From: Ignavibacteriota bacterium
Lineage (GTDB): Bacteria > Bacteroidota > Ignavibacteria > Tepidaquicellales > Tepidaquicellaceae
NCBI GenBank assembly: GCA_026390735.1
Contig: JAPLFJ010000011.1
Location: 62,001 to 126,000 of the forward strand
Reading direction: 5' to 3'
Length of the DNA stretch: 64,000 nucleotides
Shown: piece after piece, positions 46,672-55,950 of the stretch
How the letters are laid out: the number at the start of each line of letters is the position of its first letter
Numbering within the stretch: position 1 is the stretch's first letter
The notes under the pieces: model-generated
What the model was told of the DNA's origin: nothing
Seen by the model: only the letters and a program-made list of their open reading frames with translations
The model's database searches: none
Made by a program: the position numbers and the translations under genes

Positions 46672-46943
46672 ACCCCTTATTTGTTTCCCGTAATAACATT
46701 AAATAATATATATAAATTCATATCTTAATAATATTATATAATCAGGGAACTGATGGAAATATAATGATAAATCTGCATTTTCTGTCTTTTTTGGATTTTG
46801 GTATAAATATACTGAAATCTTCAGAATTATTGCTTTTTCTTAAAGAAAATGGAAGTCCTCCTAATTCCTTAATATATTAAATAATTAGATTTTTTTGATA
46901 GTAGAAAAGTAGTATTTTAAATCTTTTACAGATAAAATTTAAT
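46672..46943. other. Divergent promoter region
   Basis: A strongly A/T-rich 272-bp region between divergent genes. It must carry promoters for both the fumarylacetoacetase operon (minus) and the YfhO-like gene (plus). No clear Shine-Dalgarno or canonical promoter could be assigned. Confidence 0.5.
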
Positions 46944-49544
46944 ATGGCAAAATCTAAAACTCCGGTTACAAAAGCAAAAGTCACTTTGGCTAAAGACAAA
47001 GAAGAAAAGAACGGTTTTACGTTCTTCGATGATAATAAACCCGTCGTCTTACTGGCATTAATCGGGATTATTCTTCTCGCAATATTGGTGTTCTTTAATA
47101 AAGGTGTGTTCGAGGGAAAAATATTCGCTTCTGCGGATAATCTTTCCCCTCTTACGTTCAGAACCTTTATTAGTGACGCAAAAGCCCAGGGTATTTTCCC
47201 TCTGTGGATTCCTTATATTTTTATGGGAATGCCATCTCTCGCTTCAATGACGGCTGCGTTGCCATCTATTCATAATTTTTATTCCTTCGTCTGGGATAAA
47301 GCCTTTGAGGCGTTTTCGGGTGGTAATCTCTTTGCTCTTACCCTGCCGTATTATTTTATCTTCGGCGTTACATTGTTCTTCTATGCCCGCTATAAGTTTA
47401 AGAATAATTTAATATCACTCTTTATATCACTGCTCGGCGTCTTTGCTACTGGGATTATTCAGTTGATTATAGTCGGCCACCATACTAAAATGATGACCTT
47501 CGCATTCTATCCTTTGATATTATTCATTCTTGAAAAAGTTGCTGACGATGATGAAAAGAACTGGTATCAGCTTTTCTTTTACTTCGCAATATTAACTATA
47601 TCTTTATACCTTCAGATTCACTTCCACCATATTCAGATGCTCTTCTATTCGTTTATGATGATTGGTCTGTACATTGCTTACCTGTTCGTGTATGCAATGG
47701 TAAAGAAACTTCAGAGAGCAAACATCGTTAAATCACTTATTATATTGATAGTAGGTTTAATAATTGCATTCGCTATGGATGCAGATATTATTCTTTCAAT
47801 TAAAGAATACAACAAGTTTTCAATGCGCGGTGCTCCAAGCATTACATCTGTTCAGGATGGAACAGGTAGTGTTGATAAGCCGCTCAGTTATGAATATGCA
47901 ACTAACTGGTCTTTCAGTCCGGGTGAAGTTATGACGTTTGTTCTTCCTTATTATTATGGCTTTGGCGGCGTTGAAGTTAAAGACCCGAAGTCAAATCAAA
48001 CACAGAGAGCAAACCTTTACTGGGGACAGATGCCGTTTACCGATTCTCCTGTCTATTTCGGAGTCGTGGTCCTGCTTCTTGCAGTCATAGGTATAGCTTA
48101 TAACTTTAAACGGAATCCGTTCGTTCAGGCAACTACATTTATTATTGTTTTCTTCCTTCTGCTTTCATTCGGCAGAACATTCCCTCTGATTTATGATATC
48201 TTCTATAACTATATGCCGTTCTTCAGCAGTTTCAGGGCTCCTGTCATGATTCATTATTATATCGATCTTGCATTCGTTATTCTTGCAGGATATGGATTAT
48301 TGTCGGTTATATCTTTCATAAAGAATCCGCAGGATGAAAATAAACTTCTGAAGACTTCCTATGTAGTTGGAGGAATTGCACTTCTGATGTTCTTCGTTTC
48401 ACTGTTTGGTTTTGAAACTTCATACACAAACTCAGTCCTGACAGGACCTATGGCTCAGAAACTGTCTGCCCAGGGTTATCCGGCTCAGCAGGTTGCAGGT
48501 TATTTAAAGCAGCAGGTTGCACCTATAGCTTATGAGAATGTTATATCTGACTTACGCCTGCACGGATTTCTGATATTAATAATTGCAGTATTGTTCTATC
48601 TGTATGCGAAAAGAAATATTGCAAGGAATCTGATGCTTATTTCTGTAATCGTTATCGGATTATTTGATCTTTTAAGTGTCAGCGCCAAGACGTTGCACTG
48701 GGATGAGAAGAAGCAAAGGGATGATTCTTTTGCTGAAACAGATTATACAAAGTGGATTTTAAACAAAGACCCTGATACTTATACGTACAGAGTTGCACAA
48801 TTTAATAAAGGGAATTTAATCACATCCAACGATCTGGCATATTTCAGGTTGAATCAGTTCAATGGCTATCAGGGTGCCAAATTAAGAATCTATCAGGATG
48901 CAGTTGATGTTGCAGGCGGTGAAAACCCATTCCTGTTAGGTCTTGCGAATGTGAAGTATGTTATTTCTGATTCACCTATGAAAGATACTGCGTCATACGT
49001 GGAAGCATACAAAGGCTCTAACATCGTTTATCTTAACAGGTATGCAATGCCAAGAGCGTTCTTCGTTAATGAATGCAAAGTGGAAACAGGTATAAACATT
49101 CTTAATAATATTAAACTTGGTAATTTTGACCCGAGAACTACTGCCTTTGTTGAAAAGAAAATTGATGCTAATATTGAGAAGTCAGATTCAACAAATTTGG
49201 CAAAGATTACAAATTTTGGAATACATAATATCGATTACGATGTAAATGCAAGTGGTAATAATCTGCTCGTGTTAAATGAAGTATATTATCCTGCGGGCTG
49301 GAAGGCATACGTAGACGGAACTGAAACTGAAATATTTAAAACCAACTATCTGCTCAGGTCAATCGTTGTCCCGAAAGGTAAACACAAAGTCGAGTTAAAG
49401 TTCTATCCTGAAACATATTTTATGGGAAAGAAAATCAGTATCGCAGCAAACATTCTGGTTACTCTTATATTAATCGGCGGTATTGCAGGTATATTTATTT
49501 CCAGAAGGAAAAAGGATCCAGTTGTTGCTCAAAAAGAAGAATAA
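46944..49544 (+). CDS. YfhO-family polytopic membrane protein
   Basis: An 866-residue protein with a basic N-terminus and about a dozen membrane helices, followed by a periplasmic C-terminal domain and one last helix. The line FPLWIPYIFMGMPSLASM (near 87-104) and the C-terminal YYPAGWKAYVDGTETEI (near 785) with VPKGKHKVELKFYPE are hallmarks of YfhO/GT-C-like proteins, which transfer sugars to envelope polymers from lipid carriers (lipoteichoic-acid glycosylation in Bacillus). In a Gram-negative it probably decorates a surface glycan. It is separated by only 14 nt from the following biotin carboxylase gene but is functionally unrelated to it. Confidence 0.82.
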   Translation: MAKSKTPVTKAKVTLAKDKEEKNGFTFFDDNKPVVLLALIGIILLAILVFFNKGVFEGKIFASADNLSPLTFRTFISDAKAQGIFPLWIPYIFMGMPSLASMTAALPSIHNFYSFVWDKAFEAFSGGNLFALTLPYYFIFGVTLFFYARYKFKNNLISLFISLLGVFATGIIQLIIVGHHTKMMTFAFYPLILFILEKVADDDEKNWYQLFFYFAILTISLYLQIHFHHIQMLFYSFMMIGLYIAYLFVYAMVKKLQRANIVKSLIILIVGLIIAFAMDADIILSIKEYNKFSMRGAPSITSVQDGTGSVDKPLSYEYATNWSFSPGEVMTFVLPYYYGFGGVEVKDPKSNQTQRANLYWGQMPFTDSPVYFGVVVLLLAVIGIAYNFKRNPFVQATTFIIVFFLLLSFGRTFPLIYDIFYNYMPFFSSFRAPVMIHYYIDLAFVILAGYGLLSVISFIKNPQDENKLLKTSYVVGGIALLMFFVSLFGFETSYTNSVLTGPMAQKLSAQGYPAQQVAGYLKQQVAPIAYENVISDLRLHGFLILIIAVLFYLYAKRNIARNLMLISVIVIGLFDLLSVSAKTLHWDEKKQRDDSFAETDYTKWILNKDPDTYTYRVAQFNKGNLITSNDLAYFRLNQFNGYQGAKLRIYQDAVDVAGGENPFLLGLANVKYVISDSPMKDTASYVEAYKGSNIVYLNRYAMPRAFFVNECKVETGINILNNIKLGNFDPRTTAFVEKKIDANIEKSDSTNLAKITNFGIHNIDYDVNASGNNLLVLNEVYYPAGWKAYVDGTETEIFKTNYLLRSIVVPKGKHKVELKFYPETYFMGKKISIAANILVTLILIGGIAGIFISRRKKDPVVAQKEE

Positions 49545-49558
49545 CAAATTTTAATATT

Positions 49559-51061
49559 ATGTTTAAGAAAATCTTAATCGCTAACAGAGGCGAGATTGCA
49601 GTCAGAATAATTAACACTGCACGTGAAATGGGTATTAAAACCGTTGCCGTGTATTCTGACTTTGACAGATATTCACTCTACACAAAGTTGGCTGACGAAG
49701 CTTACCATATTGGTGAGTCTCCTGCTTCGCAAAGTTATCTGCTTGCTGACAGAATTATTGCAGTTGCTGTAAAATCCGGTGCCGAAGCAATTCATCCCGG
49801 ATATGGTTTCTTATCAGAGCGTGCTGTATTTGCAAGAGCCTGTGCCGCTGCAAACATTAAGTTTATCGGCCCTCCTCATACTGCCATAGATGACCTTGGC
49901 AGTAAAACAAAAGCAAAACAGCTTGCTATAAAGAATAATATCCCTGTAGTTGAAGGTACTAATTCGGCAGTTCAGGATATTGATGAGGCTAAGTCCATCG
50001 CTAAGAAAATTGGTTTTCCTGTTATGATTAAAGCATCTGCAGGAGGTGGAGGAAAAGGTATGCGTGTTGTAAGAGCAGAAGAAGAACTCGAAGCTTCTAT
50101 ACGTATGGCACAGAACGAAGCAAGGTCTTCCTTCGGCGATGAAAGTGTTTTCATAGAAAAATATGTTGACTCTCCTAAGCACATTGAGTTTCAGGTACTG
50201 GCTGATGAACACGGAAACGCAGTTCATCTCGGCGAGAGGGAATGCTCAATGCAGAGAAGACACCAGAAAATTATAGAAGAAACTCCATGCTCAATAATGG
50301 ATGATGATTTAAGGTTCAGAATGGGTGAGTGTGCAAAGAAGATAGTACTTGCCGCAGGGTACACTAATGCGGGTACTGTTGAATTTATGCTTGATAAGGA
50401 CAGAAACTTCTACTTCCTCGAAGTTAACACCCGTCTTCAGGTTGAACATCCTATTACTGAAATGAGAACAGGGCTTGACCTTGTTGCTCAGCAGTTGAAA
50501 ATTGCCTCAGGTGAGAAACTATCTTTCACACAGGATGACGTTAAATTTAATGGCGCTGCGATAGAATGCAGAATCTGTGCTGAAGACCCTGATAATAACT
50601 TTATGCCGTCAATCGGTAAACTTAAGTACATAAGCAGAAACCTTGGCAATGGTATGCGCGAAGATACAGGTATTGAACAGGGGAATGAAATTTCTATTTA
50701 TTATGATTCGATGATAACTAAACTTATATCCTATGGTCCCGACAGAAAGTCTGCAATAGATAAGATGGAAAGAGCTTTAAGAAATTACACAGTAATTGGT
50801 GTTAAGACTAACATAAGTTTTCTTCTAAACCTTTTAAAATGCCCTGAATATTTCGACGGTAATTACAATACACAGTTTGTGGAAAAGATATTCCTTCCAA
50901 GACTTGCTGAGACCAAAGAAACTTTAAGTATTGAACTTGAAAACGCTATGGCAATTGCATCAGCATTGTTTAAGGAAAAAGGTGAACATACCGTTAAAGT
51001 AAAAACAGGTAAAAATGGCAATGCTAAAAATTCCTGGCTTAGAAGAAAGGAACTTCACTGA
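49559..51061 (+). CDS. accC: Biotin carboxylase subunit (AccC-type)
   Basis: A 500-residue ATP-grasp enzyme. The biotin carboxylase signature is complete: ILIANRGEIAVR at the N-terminus, HPGYGFLSER (near 82), GGGGKGMRVV (near 163), ECSMQRRHQKIIEE (near 230) and LEVNTRLQVEHPITEM (near 290). It carboxylates biotin on the carrier protein encoded next, with which it overlaps by one base (TGATG). It is longer than E. coli AccC (449) by a C-terminal extension of low complexity. No carboxyltransferase gene is adjacent, so it could serve acetyl-, propionyl- or another acyl-CoA carboxylase; the symbol names the type only. Confidence 0.88.
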   Translation: MFKKILIANRGEIAVRIINTAREMGIKTVAVYSDFDRYSLYTKLADEAYHIGESPASQSYLLADRIIAVAVKSGAEAIHPGYGFLSERAVFARACAAANIKFIGPPHTAIDDLGSKTKAKQLAIKNNIPVVEGTNSAVQDIDEAKSIAKKIGFPVMIKASAGGGGKGMRVVRAEEELEASIRMAQNEARSSFGDESVFIEKYVDSPKHIEFQVLADEHGNAVHLGERECSMQRRHQKIIEETPCSIMDDDLRFRMGECAKKIVLAAGYTNAGTVEFMLDKDRNFYFLEVNTRLQVEHPITEMRTGLDLVAQQLKIASGEKLSFTQDDVKFNGAAIECRICAEDPDNNFMPSIGKLKYISRNLGNGMREDTGIEQGNEISIYYDSMITKLISYGPDRKSAIDKMERALRNYTVIGVKTNISFLLNLLKCPEYFDGNYNTQFVEKIFLPRLAETKETLSIELENAMAIASALFKEKGEHTVKVKTGKNGNAKNSWLRRKELH

Positions 51062-51585
51062 TGAAAAAGTATTTTATTAATATTAATGGTGCCGAAACTC
51101 CGGTCGAAATCGAGGTTTCGGAAAACGAAGTTAAGTTCAATCAACAGGACCTATCTTCATATGAATATAAGTTCATAACAGATGAGTTGCTTCAATTAAG
51201 AGTAAACAACGTAAATTATTTGTTTAAGGCTGAAACTGTTCATGATACTGATATAAAAAACACTGAATTTATCCTTAAGCACGATTCGAAATATTACAGC
51301 ATGGTATGTAAGAATGAACTTGAACTCCTGACAGAGAAATTTTCAAAGAACAGGGGCGGTGCGAAGATTAAGAACGAACTTACATCTCCTATGCCGGGTG
51401 CCATAGTTAAAATAAACGTTAAAGAAGGCGACTCGGTGAAGAAAGGTGATGTGCTTGTTGTCCTTGAGGCAATGAAGATGGAGAATGAACTGAAGGCAAC
51501 GGCTGATTGTAAAATACAGAAAATCATGGTTGAGGAAAAGATGTCTGTAGATAAAAATCATTTACTCATTAAATTCGAAATATAA
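51061..51585 (+). CDS. Biotin carboxyl carrier protein
   Basis: A 174-residue protein whose C-terminal ~75 residues are a biotinyl/lipoyl domain. The biotin-accepting lysine is K139 in EAMKMEN, and the preceding SPMPGAIVKI and following DKNHLLIKFEI lines complete the fold. The N-terminal ~95 residues are a beta-rich domain that probably contacts the carboxylase, as in propionyl-CoA or pyruvate carboxylase-type carriers. It is translationally coupled to the biotin carboxylase gene by a 1-nt overlap. Confidence 0.9.
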   Translation: MKKYFININGAETPVEIEVSENEVKFNQQDLSSYEYKFITDELLQLRVNNVNYLFKAETVHDTDIKNTEFILKHDSKYYSMVCKNELELLTEKFSKNRGGAKIKNELTSPMPGAIVKINVKEGDSVKKGDVLVVLEAMKMENELKATADCKIQKIMVEEKMSVDKNHLLIKFEI

Positions 51586-51597
51586 ACAAAGTATAAT

Positions 51598-52602
51598 ATG
51601 CAGCTTGGATTAGCCTTTGCTTCAATATTTGCCGCTGTAATCCCGATGTTTATTTATTTACTAATTATCTGGTGGATGGACAGGAATGAAAGAGACCCCT
51701 TCTGGGTAGTCTTTCTGAATTTCTTCTGGGGTGCTACGGGTGCTGTATTTCTTGGTATAATAGGGAGCATAATATTTCAAATTCCTTTGTCAATGGGTAT
51801 TCAGACATTGTTCGGTAGTGATTCCGGAAACTTGAATGACCTGTCTGGGGCAATAATAACGGCTCCGCTTGTAGAAGAATTCACAAAAGGTATGTTTGTT
51901 GTTATGATTGCCGCGTCAAGAAAATTTGACGGTGTTGTAGATGGTGTAGTGTATGGAGGTGCAATCGGACTTGGTTTTGGAATGACTGAAAACTTTCTGT
52001 ATTTTCTTTCATACGGAACTGAACCTGCATCCTGGTTATTCCTTGTAATCATAAGGACATTATTCTCTGCAGTAATGCATTGTATGTCAACTGCTACTCT
52101 TGGCGGATTCATTGGTCTTGCAAAGTTTAAACCATTAGGATATAAGATCTTATTAGTACCTGCAGGATATTTGATTGCTGTCTTTCTTCATTTCTCATGG
52201 AACCTGACTGTAAGTTTTCAATCTACAACATTATTCGGGTTCTTATTCCTTTTCTTATACTTCGTAGCATGGCTTGCGATATTCCAGATAGCTGTATACA
52301 TGGAAGGCAAAACTATTGCTAAAGAATTAAATGATGAATCTGCCAGCGGATTAATCCCTGTCGAACATATGCAGTATCTTCCATTCGTATTACGAAGGAA
52401 TAAGTATGGCTGGTGTCCTCAGGGTGTAAACCAGAAAGAATACGTAAAAGTTGCCGTTACTCTTGCATTAAGAAAGCATCAGATTAAACACCTTAAAGGA
52501 AACAAACGGAATTCATATCAGCAGGAAATAGAAGCGCTAAGATATTCAATACAAATGATGTTCTACAATGCTCACGTTCAGTATTATTACCAGAAAAGTT
52601 AA
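51598..52602 (+). CDS. PrsW-family intramembrane metalloprotease
   Basis: A 334-residue membrane protein with about seven or eight helices. PrsW-type motifs are visible: APLVEEFTKG (near 92-101) with the paired glutamates, DGVVYGGAIGLGFGMTENFLY (near 118-138, quoted only in part as DGVVYG...ENFLY), and HCMSTATLGG (near 160) with the metal-binding His. PrsW proteases cleave anti-sigma factors inside the membrane; other members of the family have unknown roles. The C-terminal ~90 residues are cytosolic and charged. It follows the biotin carrier gene by 12 nt and precedes the glycan operon by 14 nt. Confidence 0.82.
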   Translation: MQLGLAFASIFAAVIPMFIYLLIIWWMDRNERDPFWVVFLNFFWGATGAVFLGIIGSIIFQIPLSMGIQTLFGSDSGNLNDLSGAIITAPLVEEFTKGMFVVMIAASRKFDGVVDGVVYGGAIGLGFGMTENFLYFLSYGTEPASWLFLVIIRTLFSAVMHCMSTATLGGFIGLAKFKPLGYKILLVPAGYLIAVFLHFSWNLTVSFQSTTLFGFLFLFLYFVAWLAIFQIAVYMEGKTIAKELNDESASGLIPVEHMQYLPFVLRRNKYGWCPQGVNQKEYVKVAVTLALRKHQIKHLKGNKRNSYQQEIEALRYSIQMMFYNAHVQYYYQKS

Positions 52603-52616
52603 AAATATTTAATATA

Positions 52617-53459
52617 ATGATTGAACAGAAGATACTATCCATTATAATTGTTACATGGAATACTAAACAACTTATTGAGGATTGTATAGATTCTATCATT
52701 TCACTACCCGAATATTCAGAAGCATATGAAATTATTTTAATCGATAATAACTCATCTGATGGAACAGATAGACTTGTTCTGGGAAAATACAAGACGATTA
52801 CGTATATCAGGAACGATAATAATGCAGGGTATGCTCCTGCTGTTAATCAGGGAATTAAAATAGTAGAAGGCAAATACGTTTTATTGTTGGGAAGTGATAC
52901 AGTCCTGAAACCAAACAGCCTAAAAAGATGTATAGATTTTCTTGATGAAAATAATAATGCAGGAGCAGTAGGTTGTAAACTTGTCTTTCCTGATGGAAAA
53001 CCGCAGGGCAATTGTAAGAAATTCCCAACTCTAATAAATGGTATCTATACTTATCTCTCTCTTGATAGATTGAATCACGATTATGATATGCTGTGGTTTA
53101 ATTATGATAAAACTGTTAAAGTTGATCAGATTGCAACTACTTTTCTTATGATAAGGTGTGATTTGATTAAAAAGCTTGGCGGGTTTGACGAAAGATATAA
53201 AATTCTGTATAACGATGTTGATTTGTGCAAACGTATCTGGAATGAGAATAAAGAAATATATTTTCTTCATGATGCCGAAGTCATTCATCATGGAAGCTAT
53301 TCCACTAAGAAAGCAAAATACCAGGTGCGCAGGAATATGTACGATGATATTATGAGATATTACAGAGATAATTTTGGTATGATGGCTTATATTTTATATC
53401 CTGTTTTGTTGTTAAGATTATTTTTAATTTCATCATTAAGTAAAAAACAACAATTTTGA
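52617..53459 (+). CDS. Family 2 glycosyltransferase
   Basis: A 280-residue GT-A-fold enzyme. IIVTWNTKQL begins the nucleotide-sugar fold, DNNSSDGT (near 43) is the UDP/dTDP-sugar loop, LLGSDTVL (near 91) stands for the DxD site and LYNDVDLCKRIW (near 198) is the catalytic-base region typical of rhamnosyltransferase-like family-2 enzymes. A hydrophobic C-terminal stretch may attach it to the membrane. It is the first gene of the glycan operon. Its stop overlaps the TTG start of the flippase gene by 4 nt. Confidence 0.88.
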   Translation: MIEQKILSIIIVTWNTKQLIEDCIDSIISLPEYSEAYEIILIDNNSSDGTDRLVLGKYKTITYIRNDNNAGYAPAVNQGIKIVEGKYVLLLGSDTVLKPNSLKRCIDFLDENNNAGAVGCKLVFPDGKPQGNCKKFPTLINGIYTYLSLDRLNHDYDMLWFNYDKTVKVDQIATTFLMIRCDLIKKLGGFDERYKILYNDVDLCKRIWNENKEIYFLHDAEVIHHGSYSTKKAKYQVRRNMYDDIMRYYRDNFGMMAYILYPVLLLRLFLISSLSKKQQF

Positions 53460-55003
53460 GCCTTACTGAAAGAGTAATTAAAAATACTTTTTATCACCTA
53501 GTATCCCAGATTATCGGTTTTATTTTTCCTTTAATTATAACTCCTTACATACTTTCAAAGATAGGTGAGACGCAGTTTGGTATATATGCTCTGGTTCTTG
53601 GTTTCATAGGCACTTTCGGGTTATTTGACCTGAGTGTTTCCACTTCATTTATTAAATTCATTTCGGAATATTACAATCAGAAAAAGAACGATGAATTGAA
53701 TAAATTTATAAGTACTGGGTTAGGACTGTATATTTCATTCAGTTTGCTATTCACGATTATAGGGTTTGTGTTCACTGATTATTTTGTTACGCTGATAAAT
53801 GTACCGCCGGAACTTAATGTAATGGCAATCCTGGTTCTGCGAATCGGTCTTTTGGTTTTCTTTATTGCTACTTCTTTTACAATTTTTGTTTCCATTCTTA
53901 TCAGTATACAGAAAATATACCTTACTAGCATAAACGGTATAGTTATGGGCCTTCTTAATTTAATCCTTACAATACTTTTTCTTAATCTTGGATGGGGATT
54001 GACGGGTATATTGTATTCTCAGTTGATTACAGTATTATTAAGCACTGTGATTAATATTATATTCGTTTATAGATCAGTGCCTGAACTTAAAATAAGGTTT
54101 AAATATCTTAACAAGGTTTCTTTTAAGAATATGTTTTCCTTTGGTGCTCAGATGCAGGTATCAAGACTTGCAGCTTTTACATCTGAAAAGTATGATGAGT
54201 TTCTGCTGGCATTTTTCTCTGTTCTGGGAAATGTAACATTTTTTAACCTCGCAGGAAGAATATCCAGGCTCGGAAGGTTTCTGCCGTTTCAGATTTTTCA
54301 GCAGATTGCTCCTGTTGCGGCTGAACTGAATGCTAAAGGGGAAAAGGAAAAACTTGCTCAGCTATTCGAAGATGCAACAAAATATCTCTCGCTGATAACA
54401 CTGCCCGTTTTTACTTTCATATTTATTTTTGCCAATGTTATTATTTTTGCTTGGATGGGTGAGAGGTATGAATTGACTTCTCAAATACTGAGAATTCTGG
54501 TTATTGGACAGATTGTTAATATGATTTTCTCTGCACCCGGCAACGCTATTATTCCTAACATCGGTATCCCTAAATATTCAATGCACGAAGGACTCATAAA
54601 CCTCGGTTTGAATCTAATAATCAGTTTCTTTCTGATTAAATATTACGGTATTCTCGGTGCTGCAATCGGAAACACAACGGCAATAGTAATATCCTCTGTT
54701 TATGTGTTCTACGTATCCGCAAAATTCTATAAGTTAAACATTTATACTTTTTTAATCCGAGATTATCTTAAACCGATAGTAATAGTTTTATTGTGCGGCA
54801 TTGTATCTTTCTTTACTCTGTTGTTATTCGAAAACTATTATAATCCTTATGTGAACAGATTTACTGCGTTTACGGCACTGATTTCATCGGGTCTTGTATT
54901 TGTAAGCCTCTACGTATTAACTATTTTTAAGTCAGGTTATCTCAAAGAGAGAGATAAAGTTTTATTGGGCAAATTTTTAAATAAGATAATCCTTAAGAAA
55001 TAA
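53456..55003 (+). CDS. Polysaccharide flippase (Wzx-like, MATE/MOP superfamily)
   Basis: A 515-residue protein with about 13-14 membrane helices, starting with ERVIKNTFYHLVSQIIGF and PLIITPYILSKIGETQFG, the standard opening of Wzx-type flippases. It should move lipid-linked oligosaccharides built by the neighbouring glycosyltransferases from the inner to the outer face of the inner membrane. The most likely start is TTG at 53456, which overlaps the preceding stop codon by 4 nt (TTGA), consistent with coupled translation. The stop is coupled to the next start in the same way (TAATG). Confidence 0.88.
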   Translation: MSLTERVIKNTFYHLVSQIIGFIFPLIITPYILSKIGETQFGIYALVLGFIGTFGLFDLSVSTSFIKFISEYYNQKKNDELNKFISTGLGLYISFSLLFTIIGFVFTDYFVTLINVPPELNVMAILVLRIGLLVFFIATSFTIFVSILISIQKIYLTSINGIVMGLLNLILTILFLNLGWGLTGILYSQLITVLLSTVINIIFVYRSVPELKIRFKYLNKVSFKNMFSFGAQMQVSRLAAFTSEKYDEFLLAFFSVLGNVTFFNLAGRISRLGRFLPFQIFQQIAPVAAELNAKGEKEKLAQLFEDATKYLSLITLPVFTFIFIFANVIIFAWMGERYELTSQILRILVIGQIVNMIFSAPGNAIIPNIGIPKYSMHEGLINLGLNLIISFFLIKYYGILGAAIGNTTAIVISSVYVFYVSAKFYKLNIYTFLIRDYLKPIVIVLLCGIVSFFTLLLFENYYNPYVNRFTAFTALISSGLVFVSLYVLTIFKSGYLKERDKVLLGKFLNKIILKK

Positions 55004-55944
55004 TGATTGGAATCGTAATACCGAATTTTAACGGCGTTAAACATCTTGATGTTTGTTTTAGATCATTATCAGAACAATCTTATTCTGATTTCAAGGTTTT
55101 GCTGATTGATAATAATTCTTCTGATGACTCCGTGGAGTTTGTTAAAAAACATTATCCTGAAGTTGAAGCTATCATAAATCCTGAAAACTATGGTTTTGCA
55201 AAAGCTGTAAACATTGGGATTAACAGATTCCTTGATTCTGGTTGTGAATATATCCTTCTGCTTAATAATGATATTGAATGCGATAAAAACTTCGTTTCAG
55301 AAATGGTAAAAGGGTTTGTGTCTGATGATATAGGTTCTGTTGCCTGCAAGATGATTAACTATTATAATAGGAGTGTTATTGATTCAGCAGGGGATTTTAT
55401 CAAAAGAAAAGGGTCTCCATATGCAAGGGGACACGGAGAGCCTGATAATGGGCAGTATGATAACCCCGGGTATATTTTTGGTGCTTGTGCCGGTGCTGCT
55501 TTGTATAAATCTGATATATTTATTAAAGTTGGCTTATTTGATGAGGATTTTTTTGCATATTTTGAGGATGTTGATTTAGACTTGAGGATGCAGTTAATGG
55601 GTTACAAATGTTACTATACTCCTAAGGCAGTTTGCTATCACAAGAGGGGAGCAACATCTAAATCAAGAATTGGGTATGAAACAATGCTGTGCGAAAAAAA
55701 TCTGTTGGCAATACGGATAAAAAACTATCCGGTGCAGGTCTATTTAAAATATCAGTTCTTCTTCGCTGCAGGCAGAATTAGAAGATATTATCGAATACTG
55801 CGATATATATCTTTTAAAACTTTTTTTATGGCAATTTATGGATATCTGTTAGGTCTGTTTTATTTGCCTAAACATGTTTTGAAAAGAAGTTATATTCACA
55901 GTAATAAGATAATAAGTAATAAGGCTTTTGAAAAACTGTTTTAA
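55003..55944 (+). CDS. Family 2 glycosyltransferase
   Basis: A 313-residue rhamnosyltransferase-like family-2 enzyme. Motifs are IVIPNFNGVK, DNNSSDDS (near 36), LLNNDIE (near 88) as the DxD-equivalent and FAYFEDVDLDLRM (near 185). The C-terminal region is basic with a hydrophobic patch, as expected for peripheral membrane attachment. It overlaps the flippase gene by one base. It would add one sugar of the repeat unit; donor and linkage cannot be read from sequence. Confidence 0.88.
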   Translation: MIGIVIPNFNGVKHLDVCFRSLSEQSYSDFKVLLIDNNSSDDSVEFVKKHYPEVEAIINPENYGFAKAVNIGINRFLDSGCEYILLLNNDIECDKNFVSEMVKGFVSDDIGSVACKMINYYNRSVIDSAGDFIKRKGSPYARGHGEPDNGQYDNPGYIFGACAGAALYKSDIFIKVGLFDEDFFAYFEDVDLDLRMQLMGYKCYYTPKAVCYHKRGATSKSRIGYETMLCEKNLLAIRIKNYPVQVYLKYQFFFAAGRIRRYYRILRYISFKTFFMAIYGYLLGLFYLPKHVLKRSYIHSNKIISNKAFEKLF

Positions 55945-55950
55945 TATGTA

